Below are positions 45,213 to 52,798 of a stretch of 64,000 nt of DNA, piece after piece. Within the stretch, counting starts at the first letter, position 1. Every line of letters starts with the position of its first letter. The DNA comes from Luteimonas aquatica (GTDB taxonomy: Bacteria; Pseudomonadota; Gammaproteobacteria; Xanthomonadales; Xanthomonadaceae): assembly GCF_022662575.1 (NCBI RefSeq), contig NZ_JALBFU010000002.1, positions 1-64,000 of the forward strand, read 5' to 3'. Under the pieces are notes generated by a model. That model saw only the letters and a list, made by a program, of their open reading frames with translations. It searched no databases and was not told the origin of the DNA. Position numbers and translations under genes: made by a program.

Positions 45213-46460
45213 TTACTGCGCTTGCGCGACGCGGGCCTGTTGCTGCGGTTCCGGGGCGCTCATCACGACGGTCTTCGGATTGACCGGCATTCCCGGGAAG
45301 AACACTTTCTGCACGCCGTTGACGACCACCTTGTCGTTGGCGGCCAGGCCCGACTGCACCACGCGCAGGCCGCCGATCAAGCGGCCGAGCACCACGTCCT
45401 TGCGCAGCGCCTTGTTCTCCGGGCCCAGCACGTAGACGTACTTGCGGTCCTGGTCGGTGAGCACGGCCTTGTCGTCGATCAGCATGGCCTTGAACTCGCC
45501 GCTGCCTTCCAGCTGCACGCGTGCGAACAGCCCCGGGGTGAATTGGCGGTCCGGGTTGGGCAGCACCGCGCGGGCGTGGATGGTGCCGGTGGTGGGATCG
45601 ACCTGGTTGTCGATGAAGTCCACCGTGCCCTCGTGCGGATAGCCCTGCTCGCTGGCCAGGCCGATGCGCACCGGATTCCTGGTCGCGGCGCGTTCGCCCT
45701 TGCGCGCGAGCTCCTGGTAGCGCAGGAAGCTCTGCTCGTCGCTCTCGAAGTACACGTACATCGGGTTCACCGAGACGACGGTGGTGAGCAGGGTGGCGTC
45801 GGCCTGGGCCAGGTTGCCGGTGGTGGTCATCGCGCGTCCGGCGCGTCCGTCGATCGGCGAGCGCACCTCGGTGAACTGCAGGTCGAGCCGCGCGGTGGTC
45901 AGCGCGGCCTCGGCGGCGCGCACGGCCGCGTTGCTCTGCGCGGCGGCGGCCTTGCGCGTGTCGAACTCCTCGCGCGAGATCGCCTTGGCCTCGATCAGGG
46001 TCTGCGCGCGCGCGTTCTGCGATTGCGTGAGCAGCGCCTCGCTGCGCGCGCGCTCCAGGTCGGCCTGGGCACGGGCCAATGCCGCCCGGTACGGGCGCTG
46101 GTCGATGGTGAAGAGCAGCTGGCCCTTCTTGACCTCGTCGCCTTCGCGGTAGTTGACGCGGTCGACGTAGCCGCTCACGCGCGGGCGCACCTCGACGGTT
46201 TCGGGAGAGGCGACGCGGCCGGTGAAGTCGTCCCACTGCGTGACCTGCTTGGACAGCACGGTGGCCACGCTCACCTCCGGCGGCGGCGGCATTTCCGCGT
46301 TGGGGGCGGCATTGCTGTCGCAGGCGGCGACGATGACGGCGATGACCGCGCTCAGGGCGAGTGCGGGCAGGGGGTGCGGCGTGCCCGAGCGGGCGAGCGC
46401 TTTGCGAGCGGGCGCCTTGCGGGAGATCGCCCTGTTGGAGATCGCATGGGAGGAAATCAT
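45213..46460 (-). CDS. smeV: RND efflux periplasmic adaptor (SmeV-like)
   Basis: Membrane-fusion adaptor of 415 residues. The signal SAVIAVIVAAC suggests lipidation at about Cys47, after an unusually long basic N-terminal stretch (SRKAPARKALARS); a start further downstream is possible. The barrel-sandwich part has RPRVSGYVDRVNYREGDEVKKGQLLFTID. A coiled-coil hairpin (about residues 120-190) is followed by LDLQFTEVRSPIDGRAGRA. The beta-barrel and membrane-proximal domains end with NGVQKVFFPGMPVNPK. It links pump and channel. The ATG overlaps the stop of the SDR gene upstream by 4 bp. Confidence 0.95.
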   Translation of the reverse strand: MISSHAISNRAISRKAPARKALARSGTPHPLPALALSAVIAVIVAACDSNAAPNAEMPPPPEVSVATVLSKQVTQWDDFTGRVASPETVEVRPRVSGYVDRVNYREGDEVKKGQLLFTIDQRPYRAALARAQADLERARSEALLTQSQNARAQTLIEAKAISREEFDTRKAAAAQSNAAVRAAEAALTTARLDLQFTEVRSPIDGRAGRAMTTTGNLAQADATLLTTVVSVNPMYVYFESDEQSFLRYQELARKGERAATRNPVRIGLASEQGYPHEGTVDFIDNQVDPTTGTIHARAVLPNPDRQFTPGLFARVQLEGSGEFKAMLIDDKAVLTDQDRKYVYVLGPENKALRKDVVLGRLIGGLRVVQSGLAANDKVVVNGVQKVFFPGMPVNPKTVVMSAPEPQQQARVAQAQ

Positions 46461-47389
46461 GGGGAGGGGGTTTCCTGTGAACGAGGAGAGGAGGCGATCG
46501 CGCGCAACAACGCACGCACGTCTACCGACGATCGGGGCGCGGCCGGCGCGACATGCGCCGGCGCGGTCTGTTCAGGTGCAGTTTGGTCAGAGGCAATCGC
46601 AGCTTTTGAGACGCAAGCCGTCGGGCGCGAGGCTTGGCGAGCGTCCAGATCATCCGACCGGAGGTCGGACGGCGCGGAACGTGCGCCGTGTCGCACGATG
46701 GCGTGGTCGGGCGGCTCGACGCCGCCGGTCATGGCCACCGCGTGCCGCGCGATGGCGTGCACGCTCGGCCACTGTTCGCAGGCGTGGCGGAGGTTGGCGT
46801 CGGTGCGCGCCGGCGAATCCACCGCCAGCAGCTGCACGCGAACACCGACCGTGCGCGCCTCGTCGTGCAGCACGCGCGCCAGCATGCGCAGTGCGGCGTT
46901 GCCGATCGAACGATGGCCGTAGCCGGCCCAGGGCTGCTCGGCGCCGGGGCCGCCGATCAGCACGTAGCCGCCGCGCCGGGACTCGGCCAGCAGCGGCAGC
47001 AGGTGCCGCGCCGCGAACAGATGCGGCAGCAGGTCCTCGTCCAGGCGGCGGCGCAGGAAGTCGGCCGGCTGGTCGAGCAGGCGGCCGGCCGCTTTTACCT
47101 CGGTGCCGACGTCGCCGCGGATGGCGACGATCACGCCGCCGATCGGCCGCTCGAGGTCGCGGATGCGGTCGGAGAGCGTCGCGGCCTCGCGGTCGGTGCC
47201 GACCGAGGCGGCGATCGTGACCAGGTCGGCGCCGGCATGCTTGCGGCGCAGATCCTGCAGGTCGGCCGGATCGCGGGCCACCGCCGCGACGCCGTGGCCG
47301 GCCTCCAGCGCGGCCGCGACCACGCTGCGACCGACGCAGCCGGTGGCGCCCAGGACGATCAGGATGGGGCGTTTGAGAACCGGGCTCAT
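46457..47389 (-). CDS. smeU1: NAD(P)-binding Rossmann/SDR protein (SmeU1-like) with long C-terminal tail
   Basis: A protein of 310 residues. The N-terminal Rossmann motif is VLGATGCVGRSVV. The body reads like an SDR without the standard YxxxK; YGHRSIGNAALRM is at the expected place with the Lys replaced. From about residue 235 the sequence becomes low-complexity and Ala/Thr/Pro-rich (QTAPEQTAPAHVAPAAPRSS), which is unusual for the family. It is the first dehydrogenase-like gene of the efflux operon, matching smeU1 by position. Both ends overlap neighbours by 4 bp, so coupling is tight. Enzymatic activity is uncertain because of the altered active site. The symbol is by synteny only. Confidence 0.8.
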   Translation of the reverse strand: MSPVLKRPILIVLGATGCVGRSVVAAALEAGHGVAAVARDPADLQDLRRKHAGADLVTIAASVGTDREAATLSDRIRDLERPIGGVIVAIRGDVGTEVKAAGRLLDQPADFLRRRLDEDLLPHLFAARHLLPLLAESRRGGYVLIGGPGAEQPWAGYGHRSIGNAALRMLARVLHDEARTVGVRVQLLAVDSPARTDANLRHACEQWPSVHAIARHAVAMTGGVEPPDHAIVRHGARSAPSDLRSDDLDARQASRPTACVSKAAIASDQTAPEQTAPAHVAPAAPRSSVDVRALLRAIASSPRSQETPSP

Positions 47390-47643
47390 TGTCCCGTTCC
47401 CGGGATTTTCTCTCCCGTCATCGGGATGTTGTCACGAACTGTGACGGCGTCGAGGATTGTTCCCACCAGCGGCAGCACCAGCATGGTGACGGGCAGGGCG
47501 AGCAACGCCGCCAGACCCCAGGATTGCCAGAATTCGACGGCAAACCATTGATTCAAAACGAAAGACACCAGGCCCAGCAGATCGACCACGACAAACATGA
47601 CCAGAGCCGAGCCCAACAGATTGCGGCGATGGATGTTGCTCAT
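47386..47643 (-). CDS. Small two-helix membrane protein, first gene of the efflux operon
   Basis: A predicted inner-membrane protein of 85 residues. Two hydrophobic helices (GSALVMFVVVDLLGLVSFVL and GLAALLALPVTMLVLPLVG) flank a short WFAVEFWQSWG loop. The layout resembles DUF2798-type small membrane proteins, but I am not sure of that assignment. The stop overlaps the smeU1 start by 4 bp. The start is ATG at 47643, with CGGGAGGGG-like purines on the minus strand not visible directly upstream but GGAG at about 8 bases (CTCC on the plus strand, 47651-47654). A longer frame to 47949 reads the tandem repeat as ETRLA units and is rejected. The function is unknown. Confidence 0.72.
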   Translation of the reverse strand: MSNIHRRNLLGSALVMFVVVDLLGLVSFVLNQWFAVEFWQSWGLAALLALPVTMLVLPLVGTILDAVTVRDNIPMTGEKIPGTGQ

Positions 47644-47706
47644 GTCGAATCTCCGGGAGGGGAGCGCTTTGGAATGGAACAAACGATAGCGGCCCGGGCG
47701 GCACTT

Positions 47707-47753
47707 GATTAGTCCATGAATCGGGGAATAATTGTCCCGAACCTGGTCTAATC
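47707..47753. promoter_or_regulatory. Candidate LysR operator dyad for the efflux operon
   Basis: GATTAGTCCA (47707-47716) and TGGTCTAATC (47744-47753) are inverted with nine of ten bases matching. Inside, TCGGG and CCCGA form a second small dyad around an AT-rich centre (AATAATT). It lies about 64 bases upstream of the first operon gene and 220 bases upstream of the divergent LysR gene, the usual place for an LTTR operator. Confidence 0.5.
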
Positions 47754-47836
47754 CAGGGATTGTCCTTGTCGCCGGCGTCGGTGCCCCGATATCGGCCTGC
47801 ACCTGCGTATTTCCCGGCCTGTCGGGCCGGGCCTGC

Positions 47837-47896
47837 TCTGCAAGACGTGTTTCTGCAAGGCGTGTTTCTACAAGGCGTGTTTCTGCAAGACGTGTT
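47837..47896 (+). repeat. Four tandem 15-bp repeats in the efflux control region
   Basis: Four head-to-tail copies of TCTGCAAGRCGTGTT occupy 47837-47851, 47852-47866, 47867-47881 and 47882-47896; the third has an extra A for G at position 4. They lie between the candidate operator and the LysR start, within the 329-bp gene-free region 47644-47972. They could be a protein-binding array or a variable-number tract; translated frames through them look artificial. Confidence 0.85.
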
Positions 47897-47972
47897 CGAG
47901 GCGCGGCGGCTGTCCCGCCAGGCATCCGCCGGACGCGTCTGTCGGCCACGTCGTCCTATCCGGAGAACTTCC

Positions 47973-49022
47973 ATGGCACGCGATCTCAACGACACCCTGG
48001 TCTTCGTCAAGGTGGTCGAGCACGGCAGTTTCATCGGCGCCGCCGGCGCGCTGGGACTGCCCAAGACCACCGTCAGCCGCAAGGTGCAGGAACTGGAGAC
48101 GCGCCTGGGCGCGCAGCTCCTGCATCGCACCACGCGCAAGCTCGGCCTCACCGAGGCGGGCAATGTGTACTACGAACATTGCCAGCGCATTGCGCGCGAA
48201 CTCGACGAAGCCGAAAGCGCCGTCGGACAGCTGCAGGGCGGCCCGCGCGGCTGGCTGCGCTTCACCGTGCCGTATTCCACCGGCGTGACCTGGATCGCGC
48301 CGCTGCTGGGCGAGTTCCACTCGCGCCATCCCGAGGTGCGCGTGGAAATGCTGCTGACCAACGAGAAGGTCGACCTGATCGATCGTGAGATCGACGTCGC
48401 CCTGCGCGGCGGCAGCCTGCCCGATTCCAATCTCGTCGCGCGGCGACTGGCGGTGTTCCGCACCCAGGTCTACGCCAGTCCGCACTACATCGAGCGTCAT
48501 GGCGAGCCGCTGCACCCCGACGACCTGCTGCACCACCGCACGCTGGCGATGCAGAAGTTCCGCCGCAACAGCCAGTTCTTCTGGCCGCTGGGCGACGGCG
48601 AGCGGCAGGAGGACTACCGCATCGATCCGGTGCTGGTCGCCAACGACCCGGCCGCGCTGACCGGCGCGCTGATCTGCGGCGAAGGCCTGCTGCTGGCCAG
48701 CGACGTCAACATGAAGGCGCACGCCGAGCTCGGCCACGTCAAGCGCGTGCTCGCCGGCTGGACCGGGCCGGAGTACGAGTTCAACGCCGTGTTCCCGCGC
48801 GGGCAGACCACCTCGCCCAAGGTGCGCGCCTTCGTCGACTTCCTGGTCGAGCGCCTGAACTTCGACGCCGACTACATGCAGGTGCTGTGCCCGGACCGCA
48901 AACGCTTCATGGCCTCCAAGCGCGCGGCCGACCTGGCCAAGGCGCAGCTGGCCAAGGCCGCCTCGCACAAGCCGGTGGCGGAGACCGAGGAACCGGACGA
49001 CGAGAACCTGGAACTGGCGTAG
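47973..49022 (+). CDS. LysR-family regulator of the efflux operon (SmeRv-like)
   Basis: LysR-type regulator of 349 residues. The helix-turn-helix is FVKVVEHGSFIGAAGALGLPKTTVSRKVQELE, followed by the effector domain from about residue 92 (RGWLRFTVPYSTGVTWIAPLLGEF). It is about 50 residues longer than usual because of a Lys/Ala-rich, then acidic, tail (KRAADLAKAQLAKAASHK). It diverges from the efflux operon, as smeRv does from smeU1VWU2X, and so probably controls the pump and itself. I chose ATG at 47973; a longer frame from 47760 would translate the tandem repeats. No mutation can be judged from sequence alone, so whether the pump is on or silent is unknown. Confidence 0.9.
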   Translation: MARDLNDTLVFVKVVEHGSFIGAAGALGLPKTTVSRKVQELETRLGAQLLHRTTRKLGLTEAGNVYYEHCQRIARELDEAESAVGQLQGGPRGWLRFTVPYSTGVTWIAPLLGEFHSRHPEVRVEMLLTNEKVDLIDREIDVALRGGSLPDSNLVARRLAVFRTQVYASPHYIERHGEPLHPDDLLHHRTLAMQKFRRNSQFFWPLGDGERQEDYRIDPVLVANDPAALTGALICGEGLLLASDVNMKAHAELGHVKRVLAGWTGPEYEFNAVFPRGQTTSPKVRAFVDFLVERLNFDADYMQVLCPDRKRFMASKRAADLAKAQLAKAASHKPVAETEEPDDENLELA

Positions 49023-49131
49023 GCCGGCGCCGTGCCGCGCACGGCGCGGCTGCGGTCCGGCCTGGAGAACGCGGTGCATGCGGGCACCTGCGGCAGTGGG
49101 GACGGCGGCATTGTGTGCATCCACAAACGCA

Positions 49132-49147
49132 AATGCAAACCATTCTC
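49132..49147. promoter_or_regulatory. Candidate Fur box upstream of the oxidoreductase gene
   Basis: AATGCAAACCATTCTC (49132-49147) matches 12 of 16 positions of the core Fur consensus. Read in reverse it gives TGAGAAT-G-GTTTGCA, 11 of 14 positions of the 7-1-7 model. It lies 75 bases before the start at 49223. Iron regulation of this gene is not expected from its family, so the match may be chance. Confidence 0.3.
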
Positions 49148-49222
49148 AATTGAGAGGGGGTTTCGTTTATTCGACATTTGGCTTTGCGATGCCGCCGTGG
49201 CATCGCCTTCACAGGAACCGAT

Positions 49223-50257
49223 ATGCCGCAAACCGATCGCAGCAACCGCCGATTCGTCCTGGCCGCGCGTCCGCAGGGCCTGCCCACGCCGGCGAATTTC
49301 CGCCTCGAGGACACCGCGCTTCCGGAGCCGGGCGAGGGCCAGGTGCTCACGCGCACCCTCTATCTTTCGCTCGATCCGTACATGCGCACCTTGATGGACG
49401 AGGCCGGCACGTCCTACGCGTCGGCGGTGCCGGTGGGCGACACGATGATCGGCGGCACGGTCGGGCGCGTCGTCGCCTCGAAGGATCCGCGTTTCCGGCC
49501 GGGCGAACTGGTGCTGGGCGGCGCCGGCTGGCAGGACTACGCCGTCGCCGACGGCGCGGGCCTCACGCCGCTGGGCGAGATGGCGCAGCCGTCGCTGGCG
49601 TTGGGCGGCCTGGGCATGCCCGGATTCACCGCCTATGTCGGCCTGCTGCGGATCGGCCAGCCCAAGCCGGGCGAGACGGTGGCGGTGGCGGCGGCCACCG
49701 GCGCGGTCGGCGCGGTGGTCGGGCAGATCGCCAAGCGCAAGGGCGCGCGCGTGGTCGGCATCGCCGGCGGCGCCGACAAGTGCCGCCATGCGGTGGAGGA
49801 ACTCGGGTTCGACGCCTGCCTCGACCACCGCGATCCGCAGTTCGCGCGTCGCCTGGCCGAAGCCTGCCCGGACGGCATCGACGTCTACTTCGAGAACGTC
49901 GGCGGCGCCGTGTTCGACGCGGTGCTGCCGCTGCTCAACAACAACGCACGCGTGCCGGTGTGCGGGGTGATCGCGCACTACAACGAGGACGCGCCGCCGC
50001 CCGGTCCGGACCGCTTGCCGAACATGGTCAACACGCTGCTGCAAAAGCGCATCCGCATGGAGGGCTTCATCATCCTCGACCACTATGCCGACAGCTACGA
50101 GGCCTTCCGCCGCGACATGGGCGAATGGATCGCCGCCGGGCAGGTGCGGCTGCGCGAGGACGTCGTCGACGGGCTGGAGAACGCGCCGGGCGCCTTCATC
50201 GGCCTGCTGGAGGGCCGCAACTTCGGCAAGCTGGTGGTGCGGGTGGCCGAGGACTGA
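49223..50257 (+). CDS. NADP-dependent oxidoreductase, zinc-free MDR family (CurA/leukotriene B4 reductase-like)
   Basis: Medium-chain reductase of 344 residues without the zinc ligands of alcohol dehydrogenases. LSLDPYMRTLMDE near residue 50 and MPGFTAYVGLLRIGQPKPGETV are signatures of the CurA/LTB4 12-hydroxydehydrogenase group. The nucleotide motif is AAATGAVGAVVGQIAKRKGARVVGIAGG. FENVGGAVFDAVLPLLN and ALDHY-type C-terminal elements (IILDHYADSYEAF) follow. Such enzymes reduce the double bond of alpha,beta-unsaturated carbonyls with NADPH in the cytoplasm. ATG at 49223 has CAGGAAC upstream. The gene lies 200 bp after the LysR gene and may or may not be part of its regulon. It is convergent with the beta-lactamase gene, 9 bp apart. 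Confidence 0.93.
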   Translation: MPQTDRSNRRFVLAARPQGLPTPANFRLEDTALPEPGEGQVLTRTLYLSLDPYMRTLMDEAGTSYASAVPVGDTMIGGTVGRVVASKDPRFRPGELVLGGAGWQDYAVADGAGLTPLGEMAQPSLALGGLGMPGFTAYVGLLRIGQPKPGETVAVAAATGAVGAVVGQIAKRKGARVVGIAGGADKCRHAVEELGFDACLDHRDPQFARRLAEACPDGIDVYFENVGGAVFDAVLPLLNNNARVPVCGVIAHYNEDAPPPGPDRLPNMVNTLLQKRIRMEGFIILDHYADSYEAFRRDMGEWIAAGQVRLREDVVDGLENAPGAFIGLLEGRNFGKLVVRVAED

Positions 50258-50266
50258 AGCGCGGCG

Positions 50267-51112
50267 TCAGCGACGGGGCGCGGTCCGGTCTTCGGCCCGG
50301 TCCTCGGCCGCCAGCAGGCGCTTGCCGAGCGCGACGCGCTTCGAACGCACGTCGCCGCGCTTGAGTTCCACCGCCAGCACGAAGCTGGTGGCGTGTGCGC
50401 CGGCGTCCTCCCAGCCGATCCACCAGCCGATGCCCGGCGATCCGTCGTCGGGCAGGTGGGTGCCGGTCTTGGCGTAGAGAGACCGTCCGCGCCCGTCCGC
50501 GTCGCGCATCGCCGCCTTCACCGCCGCCAGCGTGGCGCGCGAGACTGGCAGATCGCCGCGGCGCACGCGGTCGATGAAAGCCAGCTGCTGCCGCAACGTC
50601 ACGGTGAGCACGCCGTCATGCCAGGCGCGCGCCGCGCTCGGGCCGATGCGCCCGTTGCCGTAGTCCAGGCGCTGGACCCAGTCGGCCAGGCGCGCGCGGC
50701 CGATGCGCGCGGCGACGATGCGGAAATAGCTTTCGCTGGAGGTCTGCATCGCCTGGCGCAGGGCCATGTCGGTCTTCCATTCCGGGAACGCGGCATAGGT
50801 GTGTCCGTCCCAGGGAATGACCTCGTCCGCACTGCGCAGCGCGCCGGTTTCCAGCGCGACCAGCGCCAGCAGCACCTTGAACGTGGAGGCCGGCAGTTGC
50901 GGCTTGGCATCGAAGGCCGCGCCGTCGTAGACCAGCCTCGCCGGCTCGCCGTCGCGCTGCACCAGCCAGGCGCCGGCATGTCCGTACTCGGCGAAGCGTC
51001 GCGCCGCCTCGGCCGCGGCCGGCGTCGCGTGCGGGGGCGCCGCCTGGACATGTCCGCAAGCGAGCGCGAAGAACAACGGCAGCAAGCAGCGACAGAGCCG
51101 CGGGTTCGCCAT
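50267..51112 (-). CDS. Class D beta-lactamase with atypical second motif
   Basis: A periplasmic serine beta-lactamase-like protein of 281 residues with a signal peptide (LLPLFFALACGHVQAA, cleavage near residue 24). Class D motifs: STFK (Ser76, Lys79), YGN (151-153), KTG (215-217) and GWWIGW (229-234). The S-x-V motif is altered. Aligned without gaps to OXA-10 between the first and third motifs, it reads Ser125-Ser126-Glu127, so the conserved Val that packs on the carboxylated lysine is Glu. The residues after STFK (VLL for the usual IPN) also differ. It may be a weak or specialised hydrolase, or a binding protein. ATG at 51112; the frame remains open far upstream but that part is antisense to another gene. 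The neighbour diverging from it, 126 bp away, is unrecognised. Confidence 0.85.
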   Translation of the reverse strand: MANPRLCRCLLPLFFALACGHVQAAPPHATPAAAEAARRFAEYGHAGAWLVQRDGEPARLVYDGAAFDAKPQLPASTFKVLLALVALETGALRSADEVIPWDGHTYAAFPEWKTDMALRQAMQTSSESYFRIVAARIGRARLADWVQRLDYGNGRIGPSAARAWHDGVLTVTLRQQLAFIDRVRRGDLPVSRATLAAVKAAMRDADGRGRSLYAKTGTHLPDDGSPGIGWWIGWEDAGAHATSFVLAVELKRGDVRSKRVALGKRLLAAEDRAEDRTAPRR

Positions 51113-51238
51113 GACCGATCTCCGTGATTGAGGTGCGGTGCAGTCTTGTCCCGCGCGGCGCGCAAGCCAATCGGTGCGGACCGTCACCGCCGTAACCGTC
51201 GTCACCGTGTCCGCATGCCTGTGCCAGACTTCGCGCTC

Positions 51239-52750
51239 ATGATCAGGATCGAATTGGGAAGCGTGCCGCGCCTGCAGGGACAGGCCGTGCGTCAGCAATC
51301 GCTGTGGCTGCTGCTGCGCATGTGGCTGGCCGCCAGCCAGGACGGCGATGCGGGCTGGGTGCGCGAGCGCGAGCTGCGCGAGCGCTTCGCCGCCACGCGC
51401 AACCTGCGCATGGTGATCAGCCGCGCCTACGCGGATTTCGAGCGCTGGGGCGTGCGCGCGGGCTGGGGCAAGGATCGCGAGCGTCCCCTGCACATGCTGC
51501 CGCTGGCCGGGCGCAGCCGCGGCCCGTACTGGCTGGCGCCGGGCGAGGCGCAGCGGCTGGAGATCGCATTGCGCGGCGCCGCCGCCGATGCGGAGGCGGT
51601 CGCGCTGTGGCTCGGCCTGCCCGCCGACGCGTCGGCGACGGGCGATGCACAGGCCTTCGGCGAAGCGGATCCGTCCTACTGGCATGCCTGGGCCGGCGCG
51701 CGCCGCGACATGCTCGATGGACGGTTGATCGTCGACGGCGGCCACGGCGCGCTCGCCGGCTACCGGCACGCGCAGGCATTGGCTTCCGACGCGCGCTGGC
51801 AGGCGCTGGCGCTGCTGCAGCAGGCGATGGTGTGGCGCCGTGCCGGCAACGCCGATGCCGCGCGCGCGGTGCTCGACGAGCTGGATCGCCACTGGCACGA
51901 CGTGCAGGCGCCCGAGCACGCCTGGCTCGGCGCGATGGCGGCGATCGTGCGCGCCTGGTGCGCCTATGCCGAGCGCGATGCGCCGCTGGCCGGCCGCATC
52001 CTGCGCGATGCCGTGGCCGATGCGCGCTGGACGCCGCTGTTCGAGCACCATCCGCGCGTGCGCTGCGAGCATGCCAACCTGCAGGCGCTGATCCACCGCG
52101 CCTTCGCGCTCGACGCGCAGCGGCCGCTGGACGAGCGCCGCCAAGCCGCGGAGACGGCGCTGCGCCACTACCGCCTGGCGCTGACCCTGGCCAACGAATC
52201 GGAACTGTTCGATGCGGCCGCCTCCACGGCCAGCAACCTCGGCTGGTCGATCTGGCTGTTCGAGCGCTGCGGCCTGCAGGCCGCGGGCTCGGGGCCGCAT
52301 TCGCCGCTGACCTGGATCGCGCTGGCCGCCTGGCTGAGCGAACACCACGGCGTGGGCGGCGGTTGCTGGAACAGCATCTACCTGCTGCGCATGGCGCGCG
52401 GCGGCGGGCCCGATGCCCTGTATCCGGACGCGGCCGGATTCCGTCGCTGGCCGGTGCTGGGGTCGGGACAGTTCCGCGCGCAGGTCGCGCCGATCGAGCT
52501 GCGCGCGCAATGGTCGCGCTGGCTCGACCTGGCGCTGGCGCTGCAGGCCGAGGTGGACGGCGGACGCCTGCAGATCGACGCCCTGCAGCGCTGCAACCTG
52601 CTGCTGGAAGTGGCCTGGTACCAGGCCTACGAGGGCGATCCGGCGGCGAGCGCCGCCGCCGCCGCGCGCCTGCGGCGGCGGTTGCGCGAACTGGTGCCGG
52701 CCGACCGCGTGTTCTTCCGCGAGGCCTTGCGGCGGCTGCCGCGCGCGTAG
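51239..52750 (+). CDS. Unrecognised protein: possible winged-helix start plus helical repeats
   Basis: A 503-residue protein of no family I can name. The first 85 residues (QSLWLLLRMWLAASQDG, ERELRERFAATRNLRMVISRAYADF) look like a winged-helix-type domain; the gap between strands fits OmpR/SARP-type DNA-binding domains loosely. The rest is helix-rich, with TPR-like pairs such as ALLQQAMVWRRAGNADAARAVLDEL and ETALRHYRLALTLANESELFDAAASTASNLG. Trp is frequent. There is no signal peptide or membrane helix, so it should be cytoplasmic. ATG at 51239 is chosen; ATG at 51215 is equally possible and neither has a good ribosome-binding site. It diverges from the class D beta-lactamase gene, so regulation of that gene is a testable guess only. 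Confidence 0.75.
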   Translation: MIRIELGSVPRLQGQAVRQQSLWLLLRMWLAASQDGDAGWVRERELRERFAATRNLRMVISRAYADFERWGVRAGWGKDRERPLHMLPLAGRSRGPYWLAPGEAQRLEIALRGAAADAEAVALWLGLPADASATGDAQAFGEADPSYWHAWAGARRDMLDGRLIVDGGHGALAGYRHAQALASDARWQALALLQQAMVWRRAGNADAARAVLDELDRHWHDVQAPEHAWLGAMAAIVRAWCAYAERDAPLAGRILRDAVADARWTPLFEHHPRVRCEHANLQALIHRAFALDAQRPLDERRQAAETALRHYRLALTLANESELFDAAASTASNLGWSIWLFERCGLQAAGSGPHSPLTWIALAAWLSEHHGVGGGCWNSIYLLRMARGGGPDALYPDAAGFRRWPVLGSGQFRAQVAPIELRAQWSRWLDLALALQAEVDGGRLQIDALQRCNLLLEVAWYQAYEGDPAASAAAAARLRRRLRELVPADRVFFREALRRLPRA

Positions 52751-52771
52751 CGAACGCGCTCTTGGCTCTTG

Positions 52772-52786
52772 CCCGGCGAAGCCGGG
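52772..52786. terminator. Small hairpin between convergent genes
   Basis: CCCGGC (52772-52777), GAA loop, GCCGGG (52781-52786). It lies in the 48-bp gap between two convergent genes. There is no T run, so the call is weak. Confidence 0.3.
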
Positions 52787-52798
52787 GCTCCGGCTCGC

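Noticed and set aside
41803-45435. A 1210-codon open frame antisense to the RND pump gene
   Set aside because: Composition is Arg/His/Gln-rich without domains, and it is antisense to a full HAE1 pump.
47837-47896. Possible CRISPR-like array
   Set aside because: The units are 15 bp and directly abutting, with no spacers and no cas genes.
47386-47949. Longer version of the small membrane protein with ETRLA repeats at its N terminus
   Set aside because: The repeats are the intergenic 15-bp tandem copies read in frame; ATG at 47643 gives a normal small membrane protein.
47760-47972. N-terminal extension of the LysR regulator through the tandem repeats
   Set aside because: LysR proteins begin a few residues before the helix-turn-helix, as ATG 47973 does.
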